64,000 nt of DNA from Streptomyces hygroscopicus (GCA_002021875.1 CP018627.1:8308001-8372000), one strand, 5' to 3'. Shown: positions 9,786 to 17,979, numbered from the stretch's first letter. Numbers and translations: made by a program. Notes: generated from the letters alone by a model not told the origin.

Positions 9786-10775
9786 TCAGCCCCCGCCCAC
9801 CAGGGCCATGCCCAGCGGCGTGCGCTCGTACAGCACCTGATGGCCCTGGCGCCGTGAGCTGAGCAGTCCGGCTCCGCGCAGCACCGCGAGATGGGCCGAG
9901 ACCGACGAGGGCGCGAGGCCGAGGCGCGCGGCCAGGGCCGAGGTGGAGGCGGGTTCCTCCAGACCGGCGAGGACCGCCGCGCGGCCCGCGCCCAGGAGGC
10001 GTACGAGCGCGTCCCTCCCCTCCGCGTCCGGCTCCCGCCACAGCCCGCCGACCCCGCGCGCCGGATAGATCACCGTGGGCTGCCACGGCGGGGCGAAGCC
10101 GCTCACCACATCAGGCCAGACGAAGACGCTGGGCATCAGCAGCACCCCCCGGCCGCCCAGGTCCTGCGTCCGGGCGGGGCTCGCGGAGGTACGGATGGTG
10201 AGCGTGCCGTCGGTCCAGTGCAGCGCGGGCCGCAGATCCGCGAACAGCCGCTCCAGGCCGCCGTCGGCCAACTGCCGTGAGCGATAGCCGATATCGGCCT
10301 CCAGCAGGGCCCGCAGCCGGGGCCAGTCCGGTGCGACCAGGGCCTGCCAGGCCCGTTCGGTCACCTCGGCCAGCCGCTGGACCGCGCGCGCCGGATCGGC
10401 CAGCATCGCCCGGCCCCGCGGGGACTCGGCGGCCCCCGGCGTGCATGCCAGGGACAGGACCAGCTCACGGTGGGCGGCGGCGGGGTCCGTGGCCCGCAGC
10501 CGCGCCAGCTCGTCCTCGAACGGCGCGTACGGCACCTCCGGCGGCGGACCCAGGAAGTCCGGGGTGTAGCCGCCCCGGCCCGGCATCAGCAGCCACAGCT
10601 CCGACAGATCGAGCCCGGCCACCGCCTCCCGCACCCGCCGCAGCCACGGCAGGTGGTACCCGTGCCGCTCGGTCCGGCGCAGCGTGCGCACCGCCTCGTG
10701 CGTCTGGCACAGGGGCGAGATGGCGAACCGGCAGCGCAGCAGATCGCCGGCGCCGAAATTCATATGCAGTGGCAT
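9786..10775 (-). CDS. ArsR-type helix-turn-helix regulator with large N-terminal domain
   Basis: The 329-residue protein carries an ArsR-like winged helix at its C-terminus (about residues 245-325: LAARLGLAPSSVSAHL, then LRGAGLLSSRRQGHQVLYERT). The roughly 230 residues before it have no recognisable catalytic motif and resemble the ligand-sensing part of the actinobacterial DUF5937/HTH proteins. It is divergent from the MFS exporter gene at 10856, and an ArsR-regulated exporter is a common pairing. The ligand is unknown. The CXXC metal site of classic ArsR is absent. Confidence 0.82.
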   Translation of the reverse strand: MPLHMNFGAGDLLRCRFAISPLCQTHEAVRTLRRTERHGYHLPWLRRVREAVAGLDLSELWLLMPGRGGYTPDFLGPPPEVPYAPFEDELARLRATDPAAAHRELVLSLACTPGAAESPRGRAMLADPARAVQRLAEVTERAWQALVAPDWPRLRALLEADIGYRSRQLADGGLERLFADLRPALHWTDGTLTIRTSASPARTQDLGGRGVLLMPSVFVWPDVVSGFAPPWQPTVIYPARGVGGLWREPDAEGRDALVRLLGAGRAAVLAGLEEPASTSALAARLGLAPSSVSAHLAVLRGAGLLSSRRQGHQVLYERTPLGMALVGGG

Positions 10776-10855
10776 GGCATCGCCCCCCGATCGCGAAGAT
10801 TCGGCTCAGGCCGAAACACTAGAGCCCACCCCGCCCGTACGGGCACGCTTCCGGC

Positions 10856-12211
10856 ATGGCAACGCCCTCCGGGCCCGGTACCACGGGCCCTCTCGAGTCG
10901 CGCCCCGACGCGCACGCCTCCCGACCCGAGCTCGCGCCCGGTGACGACCAGGGGCCGTCGCGGGGTCCGGGGGGCGTTGGCTACGGCGCGGTGTTCGCGG
11001 TCCGGGAGTTCCGGGCCGTCTTCGCCGCGCACCTGGTCTCCATGCTCGGCGAGGTGGTCGGCCAGCTCGCGCTGTCCGTGCTGGTCTACCGGCTCACCGG
11101 ATCGCCGCTGCTCAGTGCCCTGACGTTCGCCACCTCGATGCTGCCGTATGTGATCGGCGGCGCCCTGCTGTCCTCCGTCGCCGACCGCTTCCCGGCCCGC
11201 CGGGTGCTGGTGGTCTGCGATCTGGTGCACGCCGGATGCGTGGCCGCCATGGTGGTGCCGGGGATGCCGGTGGCCGCGCTGCTCGCGCTGCGCTGTGTGC
11301 CCGCCGCGATCTCGCCGGTGTTCAGCGGGACCCGGTCGGCGACGCTCGGCGACATCCTCGGCGAGGGCGACGCCTTCGTCCTGGGCCGCTCGGTCATCCG
11401 GATCACCTCCCAGACCGCGCAGCTCGCCGGGTTCGGGGTCGGCGGGCTGCTGCTCGTCGCCGTCTCGCCGCGGGCCGCGCTGGCGCTCACGGCCGCGGCG
11501 CTCGTCGGCTCGGCGCTGGTGCTGCGCTTCGGCACCCGCCGCCGCCCGGCGCGGCAGGTGGCCGGGGGCGGGGCTCCCCCAGCTACCGCTGGGAGGTGCC
11601 CCCTGCTCGGGGACTCGCTGAGCGGGATGCGGCGGCTGTTCGCGGACCGCCGCATCCGGGCGCTGATGCTGCTGTCGTGGGTGCCGCCGATGTTCGTGGT
11701 GATGCCGGAGGCCCTGCTGACGCCGTACTCCGATGGGCTGGGGCTCGGCTCGGTGGGGCTCGGGCTGCTGATGTGCGGGATGCCGGTCGGGGCGGTCGCC
11801 AGTGAGGTGCTGGTGGGCTCGCTGCTGGGACCGCGGGCCCGGGCCCGGCTGACGCTGCCGGTCGGCGTCCTGGCGATGCTGCCCGCCCTGGGGTACGCCG
11901 TCCGTCCCTCGTTCGGCTGGGCGCTGGCCCTGCAGCTGCTGACCGGCTGCGGTATCGCCTACAGCCTCGGCCTCGACCAGTGGTTCCTCGCCGCCGTACC
12001 GGACGAGCTGCGCGGCCGGGCGATGACGGTGCTGACGGCCGGGCTGATGACCGCGCAGGGTCTTGGCATGGCGGTCTCCGGCGCGGTCGCCGAGTTCGTA
12101 CCGGTCCATGTGGTCGCCGCGACGGCGGGTGGCTGCGGGGCGCTGTGCTCGCTGCTGGTGGCGCTGGAGGTGCGGCGCACCGTCTCCGGGCCCGCCCGGC
12201 CCGAAGTGTGA
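10856..12211 (+). CDS. MFS transporter, probable exporter
   Basis: The 451-residue protein has 10-12 predicted membrane helices in two halves. The first half carries ALTFATSMLPYVIGGALLSSVADRFPARR, split here by its DRFPARR loop, matching the MFS family of multidrug/macrolide-type exporters. The central loop (around residues 230-250) contains a stem-loop repeat embedded in the reading frame (11570-11602). It is divergent from an ArsR-type regulator that probably controls it. The substrate cannot be told from sequence. Confidence 0.85.
   Translation: MATPSGPGTTGPLESRPDAHASRPELAPGDDQGPSRGPGGVGYGAVFAVREFRAVFAAHLVSMLGEVVGQLALSVLVYRLTGSPLLSALTFATSMLPYVIGGALLSSVADRFPARRVLVVCDLVHAGCVAAMVVPGMPVAALLALRCVPAAISPVFSGTRSATLGDILGEGDAFVLGRSVIRITSQTAQLAGFGVGGLLLVAVSPRAALALTAAALVGSALVLRFGTRRRPARQVAGGGAPPATAGRCPLLGDSLSGMRRLFADRRIRALMLLSWVPPMFVVMPEALLTPYSDGLGLGSVGLGLLMCGMPVGAVASEVLVGSLLGPRARARLTLPVGVLAMLPALGYAVRPSFGWALALQLLTGCGIAYSLGLDQWFLAAVPDELRGRAMTVLTAGLMTAQGLGMAVSGAVAEFVPVHVVAATAGGCGALCSLLVALEVRRTVSGPARPEV
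11570..11602 (+). repeat. Palindromic repeat unit inside the MFS gene
   Basis: The arms GGGGCTCCCCCAGC (11570-11583) and GCTGGGAGGTGCCCC (11588-11602) form a long hairpin around TACC. I recognise this as a dispersed Streptomyces palindromic element usually seen between genes. Here it lies in frame in the loop between the two transporter halves. Confidence 0.65.
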
Positions 12212-12254
12212 GATAGGGCTGACCACGATATGACCGGCCGGTAGGGTCGGTGGT

Positions 12255-12764
12255 GTGCCGAAGCCGCTCAGCCTGTCGTTCGACCCCATCGCCCGTGCCG
12301 ATGAACTCTGGAAGCAGCGGTGGGGGTCCGTGCCCTCCATGGGCGCGATCACCTCGATCATGCGGGCCCACCAGATTCTGCTCAGCCAGGTCGACGCGGT
12401 CGTCAGACCGTACGGACTGACCTTCGCCCGCTATGAGGCGCTGGTGCTGCTCACCTTCTCCAAGTCCGGTGAGCTGCCGATGTCCAAGATCGGCGAGCGG
12501 CTGATGGTCCACCCGACCTCGGTCACCAATACGGTGGACCGCCTGGTCAAATCGGGTCTGGTCGACAAGCGGCCGAACCCCAACGACGGCCGCGGCACCC
12601 TGGCCTCGATCACCGGCCGGGGCCGTGAGGTGGTCGAATCGGCCACCCGCGATCTGATGGCGATGGAATTCGGGCTCGGGGTCTACGACGCCGAGGACTG
12701 CGGCAAGATCTTCGAGCTGCTGCGCCCGCTGCGGGTCGCCGCGGAGGACTTCGAGGACAGCTGA
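12255..12764 (+). CDS. MarR family transcriptional regulator
   Basis: The 169-residue protein has the MarR winged-helix fold: helices opening with SIMRAHQILLSQVDAVV, recognition region LPMSKIGERLMVHPTSVTNTVDRL, wing KRPNPNDGRGTLASIT and a C-terminal dimer helix. The start is the GTG at 12255. A TAGGGT-like -10 element ends about 10 bases upstream, so the transcript may have little or no leader. It is followed by a hairpin and then the second DUF3817 gene. Confidence 0.87.
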   Translation: MPKPLSLSFDPIARADELWKQRWGSVPSMGAITSIMRAHQILLSQVDAVVRPYGLTFARYEALVLLTFSKSGELPMSKIGERLMVHPTSVTNTVDRLVKSGLVDKRPNPNDGRGTLASITGRGREVVESATRDLMAMEFGLGVYDAEDCGKIFELLRPLRVAAEDFEDS

Positions 12765-12771
12765 CGAAGAC

Positions 12772-12796
12772 CCGGGGGCGGCGAAGATCGCCCCGG
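12772..12796. terminator. Hairpin after the MarR gene
   Basis: The arms CCGGGGGCG (12772-12780) and CGCCCCGG (12789-12796) pair with a single bulged G around an 8-base loop, just after the MarR stop codon at 12764. Confidence 0.55.
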
Positions 12797-12818
12797 AACG
12801 GGCGGTTACGCTCAGGGC

Positions 12819-13151
12819 ATGAAACGCAGCGTGCTGACCCGCTACCGGGTCATGGCCTACCTCACCGCAGTGATGCTGCTCGTGCTCTGCACCTGCATGG
12901 TGTTCAAGTACGGCTTCGACACGGGCGAGGACCTCACGCTCGTGGTCTCCCAGATCCACGGTGTGCTCTACATCATCTACCTGGTCTTCGCCTTCGACCT
13001 CGGCTCCAAGGCCAAATGGCCGTTCGGCAAGCTGCTGTGGGTCCTGGTCGCGGGCACCATCCCGACGGCCGCGTTCTTCGTCGAGCGCAAGGTCACCCAC
13101 GAGGTGGAGCCGCTGGTCAGTGGCGCGACGCCGGCACCCGCGCAGGTCTGA
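12819..13151 (+). CDS. DUF3817 integral membrane protein
   Basis: The 110-residue protein has three hydrophobic helices and the same DUF3817 plan as the gene at 9136 (RYRVMAYLTAVMLLVL, QIHGVLYIIYLVFAFDLG, GTIPTAAFFVERK). The pair are diverged paralogues rather than a recent duplication. It stands alone between a MarR gene and the mutase gene. The function is unknown. Confidence 0.87.
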   Translation: MKRSVLTRYRVMAYLTAVMLLVLCTCMVFKYGFDTGEDLTLVVSQIHGVLYIIYLVFAFDLGSKAKWPFGKLLWVLVAGTIPTAAFFVERKVTHEVEPLVSGATPAPAQV

Positions 13152-13263
13152 CCGGCGGTTTGCGGCCCTTCCGCGCGTCCCGTCCGGGGCTGGACGAGGC
13201 GCGCGGCCGGGGAGTGGATGTCCCCGTTCGGCCCAGTATGGTGAGTCTCGCGTCGACAATTAG

Positions 13264-13275
13264 TAGGACGTCCTA
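13264..13275. promoter_or_regulatory. Palindrome at the mutase promoter
   Basis: TAGGACGTCCTA is a perfect 12-base palindrome 13 bases before the mutase start codon. Its position suggests an operator overlapping the promoter or transcription start. The binding protein is not known from the sequence; the TetR gene at 15001-15675 is one candidate. Confidence 0.5.
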
Positions 13276-13288
13276 GTACTTTTGGAGT

Positions 13289-15025
13289 ATGGACGCCGAA
13301 GGCATTGAGGCGGGCCGCCGACGGTGGCAGGCCCGGTACGACGCGGCACACAAGCGCGACGCGGCCGGGGGTTTGGGGGCGAAGCCCCCAAGGGATTGGA
13401 CGCGCTCGACGTTGTCGGGGGACCCCGTCGAGCCGGTCTACGGACCCGCCCCGGGCGACAGCGTGGAGGGGTTCGAGCGGATCGGCTGGCCCGGCGAGTT
13501 CCCGTACACCCGTGGCCTCTACGCCACCGGATACCGGGGCCGGGCCTGGACCATCCGCCAGTTCGCGGGGTTCGGCAATGCCGAGCAGACCAATGAGCGC
13601 TACAAGATGATCCTCAAGGCGGGCGGCGGCGGGCTGTCGGTCGCCTTCGACATGCCGACCCTGATGGGCCGCGACTCCGACGATCCGCATGCGCTCGGCG
13701 AGGTCGGTCACTGCGGTGTCGCCATCGACTCCGCCGCCGACATGGAGATCCTCTTCAAGGACATCCCGCTCGGCGATGTCACCACCTCGATGACCATCAG
13801 CGGTCCGGCCGTGCCCGTCTTCTGCATGTACCTGGTCGCCGCCGAGCGCCAGGGCGTGGACATCTCGCGGCTCAACGGCACGCTCCAGACGGATATCTTC
13901 AAGGAGTACATCGCGCAGAAGGAGTGGCTCTTCCCGCCCGAGCCGCATCTGAAGCTGATCGGCGACCTGATGGAGTACTGCTCCGAGGGCATCCCGGCGT
14001 ACAAGCCGCTGTCGGTCTCCGGCTACCACATCCGCGAGGCCGGGGCGACGGCCGCGCAGGAGCTGGCGTACACCCTCGCCGACGGCTTCGGGTATGTGGA
14101 GCTCGGCCTCTCCCGCGGGCTGGACGTCGACACCTTCGCGCCCGGGCTGTCCTTCTTCTTCGACGCGCATGTCGACTTCTTCGAGGAGATCGCCAAGTTC
14201 CGCGCCGCCCGCCGGATCTGGGCCCGCTGGATGCGCGATGTCTACGGGGCGAGAACCGAGAAGGCGCAGTGGCTGCGGTTCCACACCCAGACCGCCGGGG
14301 TCTCGCTCACCGCCCAGCAGCCGTACAACAACGTCGTACGGACGGCCGTGGAGGCCCTCGCCGCGGTCCTCGGCGGCACCAACTCGCTGCACACCAACGC
14401 CCTGGACGAGACCCTGGCCCTGCCCAGCGAGCAGGCCGCCGAGATCGCCCTGCGCACCCAGCAGGTGCTGATGGAGGAGACCGGGGTCCTCAATGTGGCC
14501 GATCCGCTGGGCGGTGCCTGGTACGTCGAGGCGCTGACCGACCGGATCGAGGCCGACGCCGAGAAGATCTTCGAGCAGATCAAGGAGCGCGGCCGCCGCA
14601 CGGTGCCGGACGGACGGCAGCCCGAGTGGCCGATCACCGCCGGCATCCTCCAGGGCATCGAGGACGGCTGGTTCACCGGCGAGATCGCCGAATCCGCCTT
14701 CCGGTACCAGCGATCCCTGGAGAAGGGGGACAAGAAGGTCGTCGGCGTCAACTGCCACGAGGGCTCGGTCACCGGCGATCTGGAGATTCTGCGGGTCAGC
14801 CACGAGGTCGAGCGCGAGCAGGTGCGGGTGCTGGGTGCCCGCAAGGCCGGCCGGGACGAGGCCGAGATCGCCGAGGGGCTGGGGGCGCTGGTCGCCGCCG
14901 TCCGCGAGGGCTCCAACATGATCGAGCCGATGCTGAAGGCGGTGCGCGCCGAGGCGAGCCTCGGCGAGATCTGCGACGCCCTCCGCGACGAGTGGGGGGT
15001 CTACACGGAGCCGGCCGGCTTCTGA
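13289..15025 (+). CDS. icmA: Isobutyryl-CoA mutase large subunit (IcmA-like)
   Basis: The adenosylcobalamin-dependent enzyme interconverts isobutyryl-CoA and n-butyryl-CoA, linking valine breakdown to butyrate units for polyketides. The 578-residue chain has the mutase TIM-barrel landmarks: GYRGRAWTIRQFAGFGNAEQ split by its glycine, FDMPTLMGRDSDDP, SGYHIREAGATAAQELAYTL and GGTNSLHTNALDE. There is no C-terminal B12-binding domain, so a separate small subunit (IcmB) encoded elsewhere is required, as in Streptomyces. Around residues 29-43 a GLGAKPPRDW stretch replaces the shorter linker I remember in IcmA (566 residues), where a palindromic repeat sits in frame. A related methylmalonyl-CoA mutase-like activity cannot be excluded. 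Confidence 0.85.
   Translation: MDAEGIEAGRRRWQARYDAAHKRDAAGGLGAKPPRDWTRSTLSGDPVEPVYGPAPGDSVEGFERIGWPGEFPYTRGLYATGYRGRAWTIRQFAGFGNAEQTNERYKMILKAGGGGLSVAFDMPTLMGRDSDDPHALGEVGHCGVAIDSAADMEILFKDIPLGDVTTSMTISGPAVPVFCMYLVAAERQGVDISRLNGTLQTDIFKEYIAQKEWLFPPEPHLKLIGDLMEYCSEGIPAYKPLSVSGYHIREAGATAAQELAYTLADGFGYVELGLSRGLDVDTFAPGLSFFFDAHVDFFEEIAKFRAARRIWARWMRDVYGARTEKAQWLRFHTQTAGVSLTAQQPYNNVVRTAVEALAAVLGGTNSLHTNALDETLALPSEQAAEIALRTQQVLMEETGVLNVADPLGGAWYVEALTDRIEADAEKIFEQIKERGRRTVPDGRQPEWPITAGILQGIEDGWFTGEIAESAFRYQRSLEKGDKKVVGVNCHEGSVTGDLEILRVSHEVEREQVRVLGARKAGRDEAEIAEGLGALVAAVREGSNMIEPMLKAVRAEASLGEICDALRDEWGVYTEPAGF
13373..13391 (+). repeat. Palindromic repeat inside icmA
   Basis: The arms TTGGGGGC (13373-13380) and GCCCCCAA (13384-13391) surround GAA. 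The GGGGGC-GAA-GCCCCC core is common in Streptomyces intergenic DNA. Here it is translated as part of the mutase N-terminus. Confidence 0.65.
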
Positions 15026-15675
15026 GCCCCCTCCGGGGCGGGTCCGGCCGCGGCGCCGCCGGAATCCGCCCCGGTCAGCCCGTACAGCAGCAGGTCCGTG
15101 AAGTCCCGGGCCCACCGCGGGTCCACCGGTTCCGCGCTGATCATCAGCCGGTGGAGCACCGCCCCGGCGACCGTGTCGAAGATCAGGTCCGCGTTGCGGG
15201 CCGCCGCCTCCGGGTCCTCCTCGCGCGGCAGCTCACCGCGGAGCCGGGCGCGCTCCCGGCCGACCGTGACCAGCCGCTTCTGCCGGTCCACGATCGCCGA
15301 GCGCACCCGGCACCGCAGCGCCTTGTCGTGCATGGCCTCCGCGATGACGGCCATCAGCGCGGTGCCCGTCTCGGGCCGCTCCAGCAGCGCCCCCAGCCGG
15401 ATCACCACGGCCTCCACATCGGCGTGCAGACTGCCGCGGTCGGTCGCGTCCAGGTGCTCGTCGAAGACCGCCGCGATGGCGTCCACCACCAGCTCGCACT
15501 TGCTGGCCCAGCGGCGGTAGAGGGTCGTCTTGGCGACCCCGGCGCGGGCCGCCACATCGCCCAGCGTCAGCTTCGCCCAGCCCAGTTCCACCAGGGCGGC
15601 ACGCGTGGCGCCCAGGATGGCTCGGTCGGCCTCGGCGCTGCGCGGGCGCCCGGTGCGGCGTGCGGACGGGCTCAT
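15001..15675 (-). CDS. TetR family transcriptional regulator
   Basis: The 224-residue protein has a TetR helix-turn-helix at about residues 12-58 (TLGDVAARAGVAKTTLYRRW) and a helical ligand domain with a C-terminal region like TetR_C_11. The 3' end overlaps the end of icmA by 25 bases in convergent orientation. A perfect 23-base operator lies between it and the thioredoxin gene. The regulator probably controls itself and the divergent gene. The ligand is unknown. Confidence 0.88.
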   Translation of the reverse strand: MSPSARRTGRPRSAEADRAILGATRAALVELGWAKLTLGDVAARAGVAKTTLYRRWASKCELVVDAIAAVFDEHLDATDRGSLHADVEAVVIRLGALLERPETGTALMAVIAEAMHDKALRCRVRSAIVDRQKRLVTVGRERARLRGELPREEDPEAAARNADLIFDTVAGAVLHRLMISAEPVDPRWARDFTDLLLYGLTGADSGGAAAGPAPEGAQKPAGSV

Positions 15676-15719
15676 GCGCGGCACCCTACCCGCCAGTACC
15701 GCACACCGTCCCTGGTGAG

Positions 15720-15742
15720 TTACGCTACGGCTCGTAGCGTAA
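15720..15742. promoter_or_regulatory. TetR-type operator between divergent genes
   Basis: Ten-base perfect arms TTACGCTACG (15720-15729) and CGTAGCGTAA (15733-15742) flank a GCT spacer. The position is 45 bases upstream of the TetR start and 72 bases before the thioredoxin-domain gene. Size and symmetry are typical of a TetR dimer site. Confidence 0.75.
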
Positions 15743-15813
15743 GGGTGTGCCACGGCCGGGCCATCGGCCGATGCGCTTTTCCCTTCACCGCGGGAAGAGG
15801 GGAGGATAGGACC

Positions 15814-16785
15814 ATGCAGCCACGGAACATGTCCATGAGTGGAGTGGTCGACCTCGCCGCGGTGAAGGCGGCCGGAGAAGCGAAGCAGAAGGCGGAAAAG
15901 GCGCGGGCCCAGGCGGCCGGCTCCGGGGGCGCGGCCGCGCCCGCCCGTCTGATCTTCAATGTCGACGAAGCGGGTTTTCAGCAGGACGTCCTGCAGCGCT
16001 CCACCGAAGTGCCGGTCGTCATCGACTTCTGGGCCGAGTGGTGCGAGCCGTGCAAGCAGCTCGGCCCCATCCTGGAGCGGCTGGCCACGGAGTACGCGGG
16101 GCAGTTCGTCCTCGCGAAGATCGACGTCGACGCCAACCAGATGCTCTTCCAGCAGTTCGGCGTCCAGGGCATCCCCGCGGTCTTCGCGGTGATCGCGGGC
16201 CAGCCGGTGCCGCTCTTCCAGGGTGCCGCGCCCGAGGCGCAGATCCGCCAGGTGCTGGACCAGCTCATCCAGGCGGCCGAGCAGCAGTTCGGCATCGTGG
16301 GTACACCTGTTGAACCCGGCGCCCAGGACGAGGGCGCCGAGGAGGCCGCCCCGGAGGTCCCCGAGTCGCCGCAGGAGACCGCGCTCGGCGCGGCCCATCA
16401 GGCGCTGGACGCCGGGGACCTGGGCGGTGCGGTGCGGGCGTACCAGAGCGTGCTCGCCGACGACCCCGCCAACGGCGAGGCGAAGCTGGGCCTGGCCCAG
16501 GCCCAGTTGCTGGAGCGCGTTCAGGGAGTGGACGCCACGCAGGCGCGCAAGGCGGCGGCGGAGAGCCCCGCGGATGCCAAGGCCCAGATCACGGCGGCCG
16601 ACCTGGACTTGGTGGGCGGTCATGTGGAAGACGCCTTCGGGCGGTTGGTGGAGACGGTGCGTCGTACGGCGGGGGACGATCGGGACGTGGCGCGCGTTCA
16701 TCTCCTGAGCCTGTTCGAGGTGATCGGCGGTGAGGACCCCCGAGTGGTGGCGGCGCGCAGCGCGTTGGCGCGCGTGCTGTTCTGA
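15814..16785 (+). CDS. Thioredoxin-domain protein with TPR-like tail (CnoX/YbbN family)
   Basis: The 323-residue cytoplasmic protein has an N-terminal low-complexity region, a thioredoxin domain at about residues 55-160 with active site WCEPC, and a C-terminal helical repeat domain (about 190-320: ALGAAHQALDAGDLGGAVRAY). This layout matches the CnoX/YbbN holdase family. The active-site pair is intact, so a redox role is possible, unlike E. coli CnoX, which has a changed site. The ATG at 15814 follows GGAGGATAGG. It is divergent from the TetR gene across a perfect operator and is followed by a long hairpin. Confidence 0.88.
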   Translation: MQPRNMSMSGVVDLAAVKAAGEAKQKAEKARAQAAGSGGAAAPARLIFNVDEAGFQQDVLQRSTEVPVVIDFWAEWCEPCKQLGPILERLATEYAGQFVLAKIDVDANQMLFQQFGVQGIPAVFAVIAGQPVPLFQGAAPEAQIRQVLDQLIQAAEQQFGIVGTPVEPGAQDEGAEEAAPEVPESPQETALGAAHQALDAGDLGGAVRAYQSVLADDPANGEAKLGLAQAQLLERVQGVDATQARKAAAESPADAKAQITAADLDLVGGHVEDAFGRLVETVRRTAGDDRDVARVHLLSLFEVIGGEDPRVVAARSALARVLF

Positions 16786-16807
16786 CCTCGGGCTCCTCAA
16801 ACAACAC

Positions 16808-16847
16808 AGCGGCCGCTCTTTACCAAAACTTGGTAAACGCGGTCGCT
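16808..16847. terminator. Long hairpin after the thioredoxin-domain gene
   Basis: The inner perfect arms TTTACCAA (16819-16826) and TTGGTAAA (16830-16837) are extended by AGCGGCCGC and GCGGTCGCT (8 of 9 pairs). It lies 22 bases after the stop codon. Terminator is the simplest reading, but the inner arms also resemble the operator-like repeats that follow. Confidence 0.6.
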
Positions 16848-16848
16848 G

Positions 16849-16861
16849 TTACTGCCAGTAA
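16849..16861. promoter_or_regulatory. Inverted repeat, possible operator 1
   Basis: TTACT-GCC-AGTAA lies just after the thioredoxin-gene hairpin. It shares both arms with the repeat at 16977-16992, which suggests one protein binds both. Confidence 0.45.
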
Positions 16862-16976
16862 GTGCGAGCCCGGCCTTTGTCCGGTCTTGGAGTAAATCTC
16901 CCTCTCTTTCCGGTCACTGTCCGGCAACCCTGCGTGCCTGATCTCGACCGTCCTGCCGCAGTTCGGTTATCCGTCC

Positions 16977-16992
16977 GTTACTCGCTAGTAAC
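16977..16992. promoter_or_regulatory. Inverted repeat, possible operator 2
   Basis: GTTACT-CGCT-AGTAAC has six-base perfect arms, 357 bases before the DUF6230 start. It is likely within the promoter region of that operon. The regulator is unknown. Confidence 0.5.
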
Positions 16993-17299
16993 GAACCCCT
17001 TGTGCCTGGGCCTGGAATGGACCACGATCGGCCAAGCTCGGTCCATCCCTCCCGTAGCTCGGCATCCGGTCGGCGCGTCGGTGTGGTTGGGTCCCCACCG
17101 GGCAGGCCGGCGGCAGTGGCGTCGGCCGTGGACAGGGGGGTCTCTGCCCCAAAGGCAGGGCCTGTCCAGGAGGTTGCGCGAGATTGCGTGGCCAGTGGTT
17201 GTCGCTCGGGGGTGATCGCCGGTGTTGCGGGTGCGGTGTGCGCCTGTGAGACGTGGGCGCTCTCCTTCCCGAGGACGTAGCACTTCTCCCATCCCAGGT

Positions 17300-17316
17300 C
17301 CGGGGCTTCGCCCCGG
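17300..17316 (+). repeat. GGGGCTTCGCCCC-type hairpin in the leader
   Basis: CCGGGGC and GCCCCGG flank TTC, 33 bases upstream of the DUF6230 start codon. It has the same core as the element inside icmA, read on the other strand. It could be a mobile palindromic unit or a leader structure. Confidence 0.5.
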
Positions 17317-17348
17317 CCGGAGATGTACGTCCGAGAAGGAGGAAAGTC

Positions 17349-17966
17349 ATGGAGTCCGTGGCTCGTGGCGGCACCAGATGGAAGCGGTTCGCCGTTGTCA
17401 TGGTGCCGAGCGTTGCTGCCACGGCCGCGATCGGCGTCGCCCTGTCCCAGGGTGCGCTCGCGGCCTCGTTCAACGTGTCCGGTCAGCAGTTCAAGGTCTC
17501 GGTCGACCGGCTCGACGGCACCGGGTTCGCGCAGTACGGCGCGCTTGACACCCAGCACGGGGGCAAGAAGATCCCCGTCGCGGTGTCGGCGTTCAAGAGC
17601 GCGAAGCTCAAGGGCCTGTGCCAGTCCGTCGTGGTCCCGGTTCCCGTCTTCGGCGACGTGACGCTGAAGCTGACGGCGGGCAACGGCAGCAAGCAGGTCG
17701 AGGCCAAGAACCTCTTCATCGATCTCGATCAGCTCGACGCGGACGCCACGTTCCGTGGGATCGACATCGGTGTGGCGGCGGGTGACGCCCATAAGGGTCC
17801 CGGCATCAACAAGGGCGATGCGGCCGATCCCGGTTCGTTCGGCCAGCAGGCCGATTCCGCGACGCTGACCGGTGTGAAGCAGACCGCCTGGGCGACCAGT
17901 GCGGGCACGTTCAAGCTCTCTGGCCTTTCGATGAAGGTCAGCAAGGGCAAGAACGAGTGCTTCTGA
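17349..17966 (+). CDS. DUF6230 family secreted/cell-surface protein
   Basis: The 205-residue protein has a signal-type N-terminus (residues about 13-37, WKRFAVVMVPSVAATAAIG, then SQGALAAS as the likely cleavage region). The mature part is beta-rich, with KNLFIDLDQLDADATFRGIDIG split by its conserved glycine. It matches the actinomycete DUF6230 family, usually encoded beside DUF6114, as here. The start is the ATG at 17349 behind an excellent ribosome site. A strong terminator follows it, so it may be made in excess of the downstream genes. The function is not established. Confidence 0.85.
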   Translation: MESVARGGTRWKRFAVVMVPSVAATAAIGVALSQGALAASFNVSGQQFKVSVDRLDGTGFAQYGALDTQHGGKKIPVAVSAFKSAKLKGLCQSVVVPVPVFGDVTLKLTAGNGSKQVEAKNLFIDLDQLDADATFRGIDIGVAAGDAHKGPGINKGDAADPGSFGQQADSATLTGVKQTAWATSAGTFKLSGLSMKVSKGKNECF

Positions 17967-17979
17967 TCCGTTGAGCTGA

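Larger units (their letters stand above)
16848..17348. other. Long leader region before the DUF6230 operon
   Basis: About 500 bases without a convincing gene. It holds two TTACT-spacer-AGTAA inverted repeats (16849-16861 and 16977-16992), a GGGGCTTCGCCCC-type hairpin at 17300-17316, and the strong ribosome site GAAGGAGGAAAG before 17349. The open frames here have weak starts and no recognisable proteins. Confidence 0.55.
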
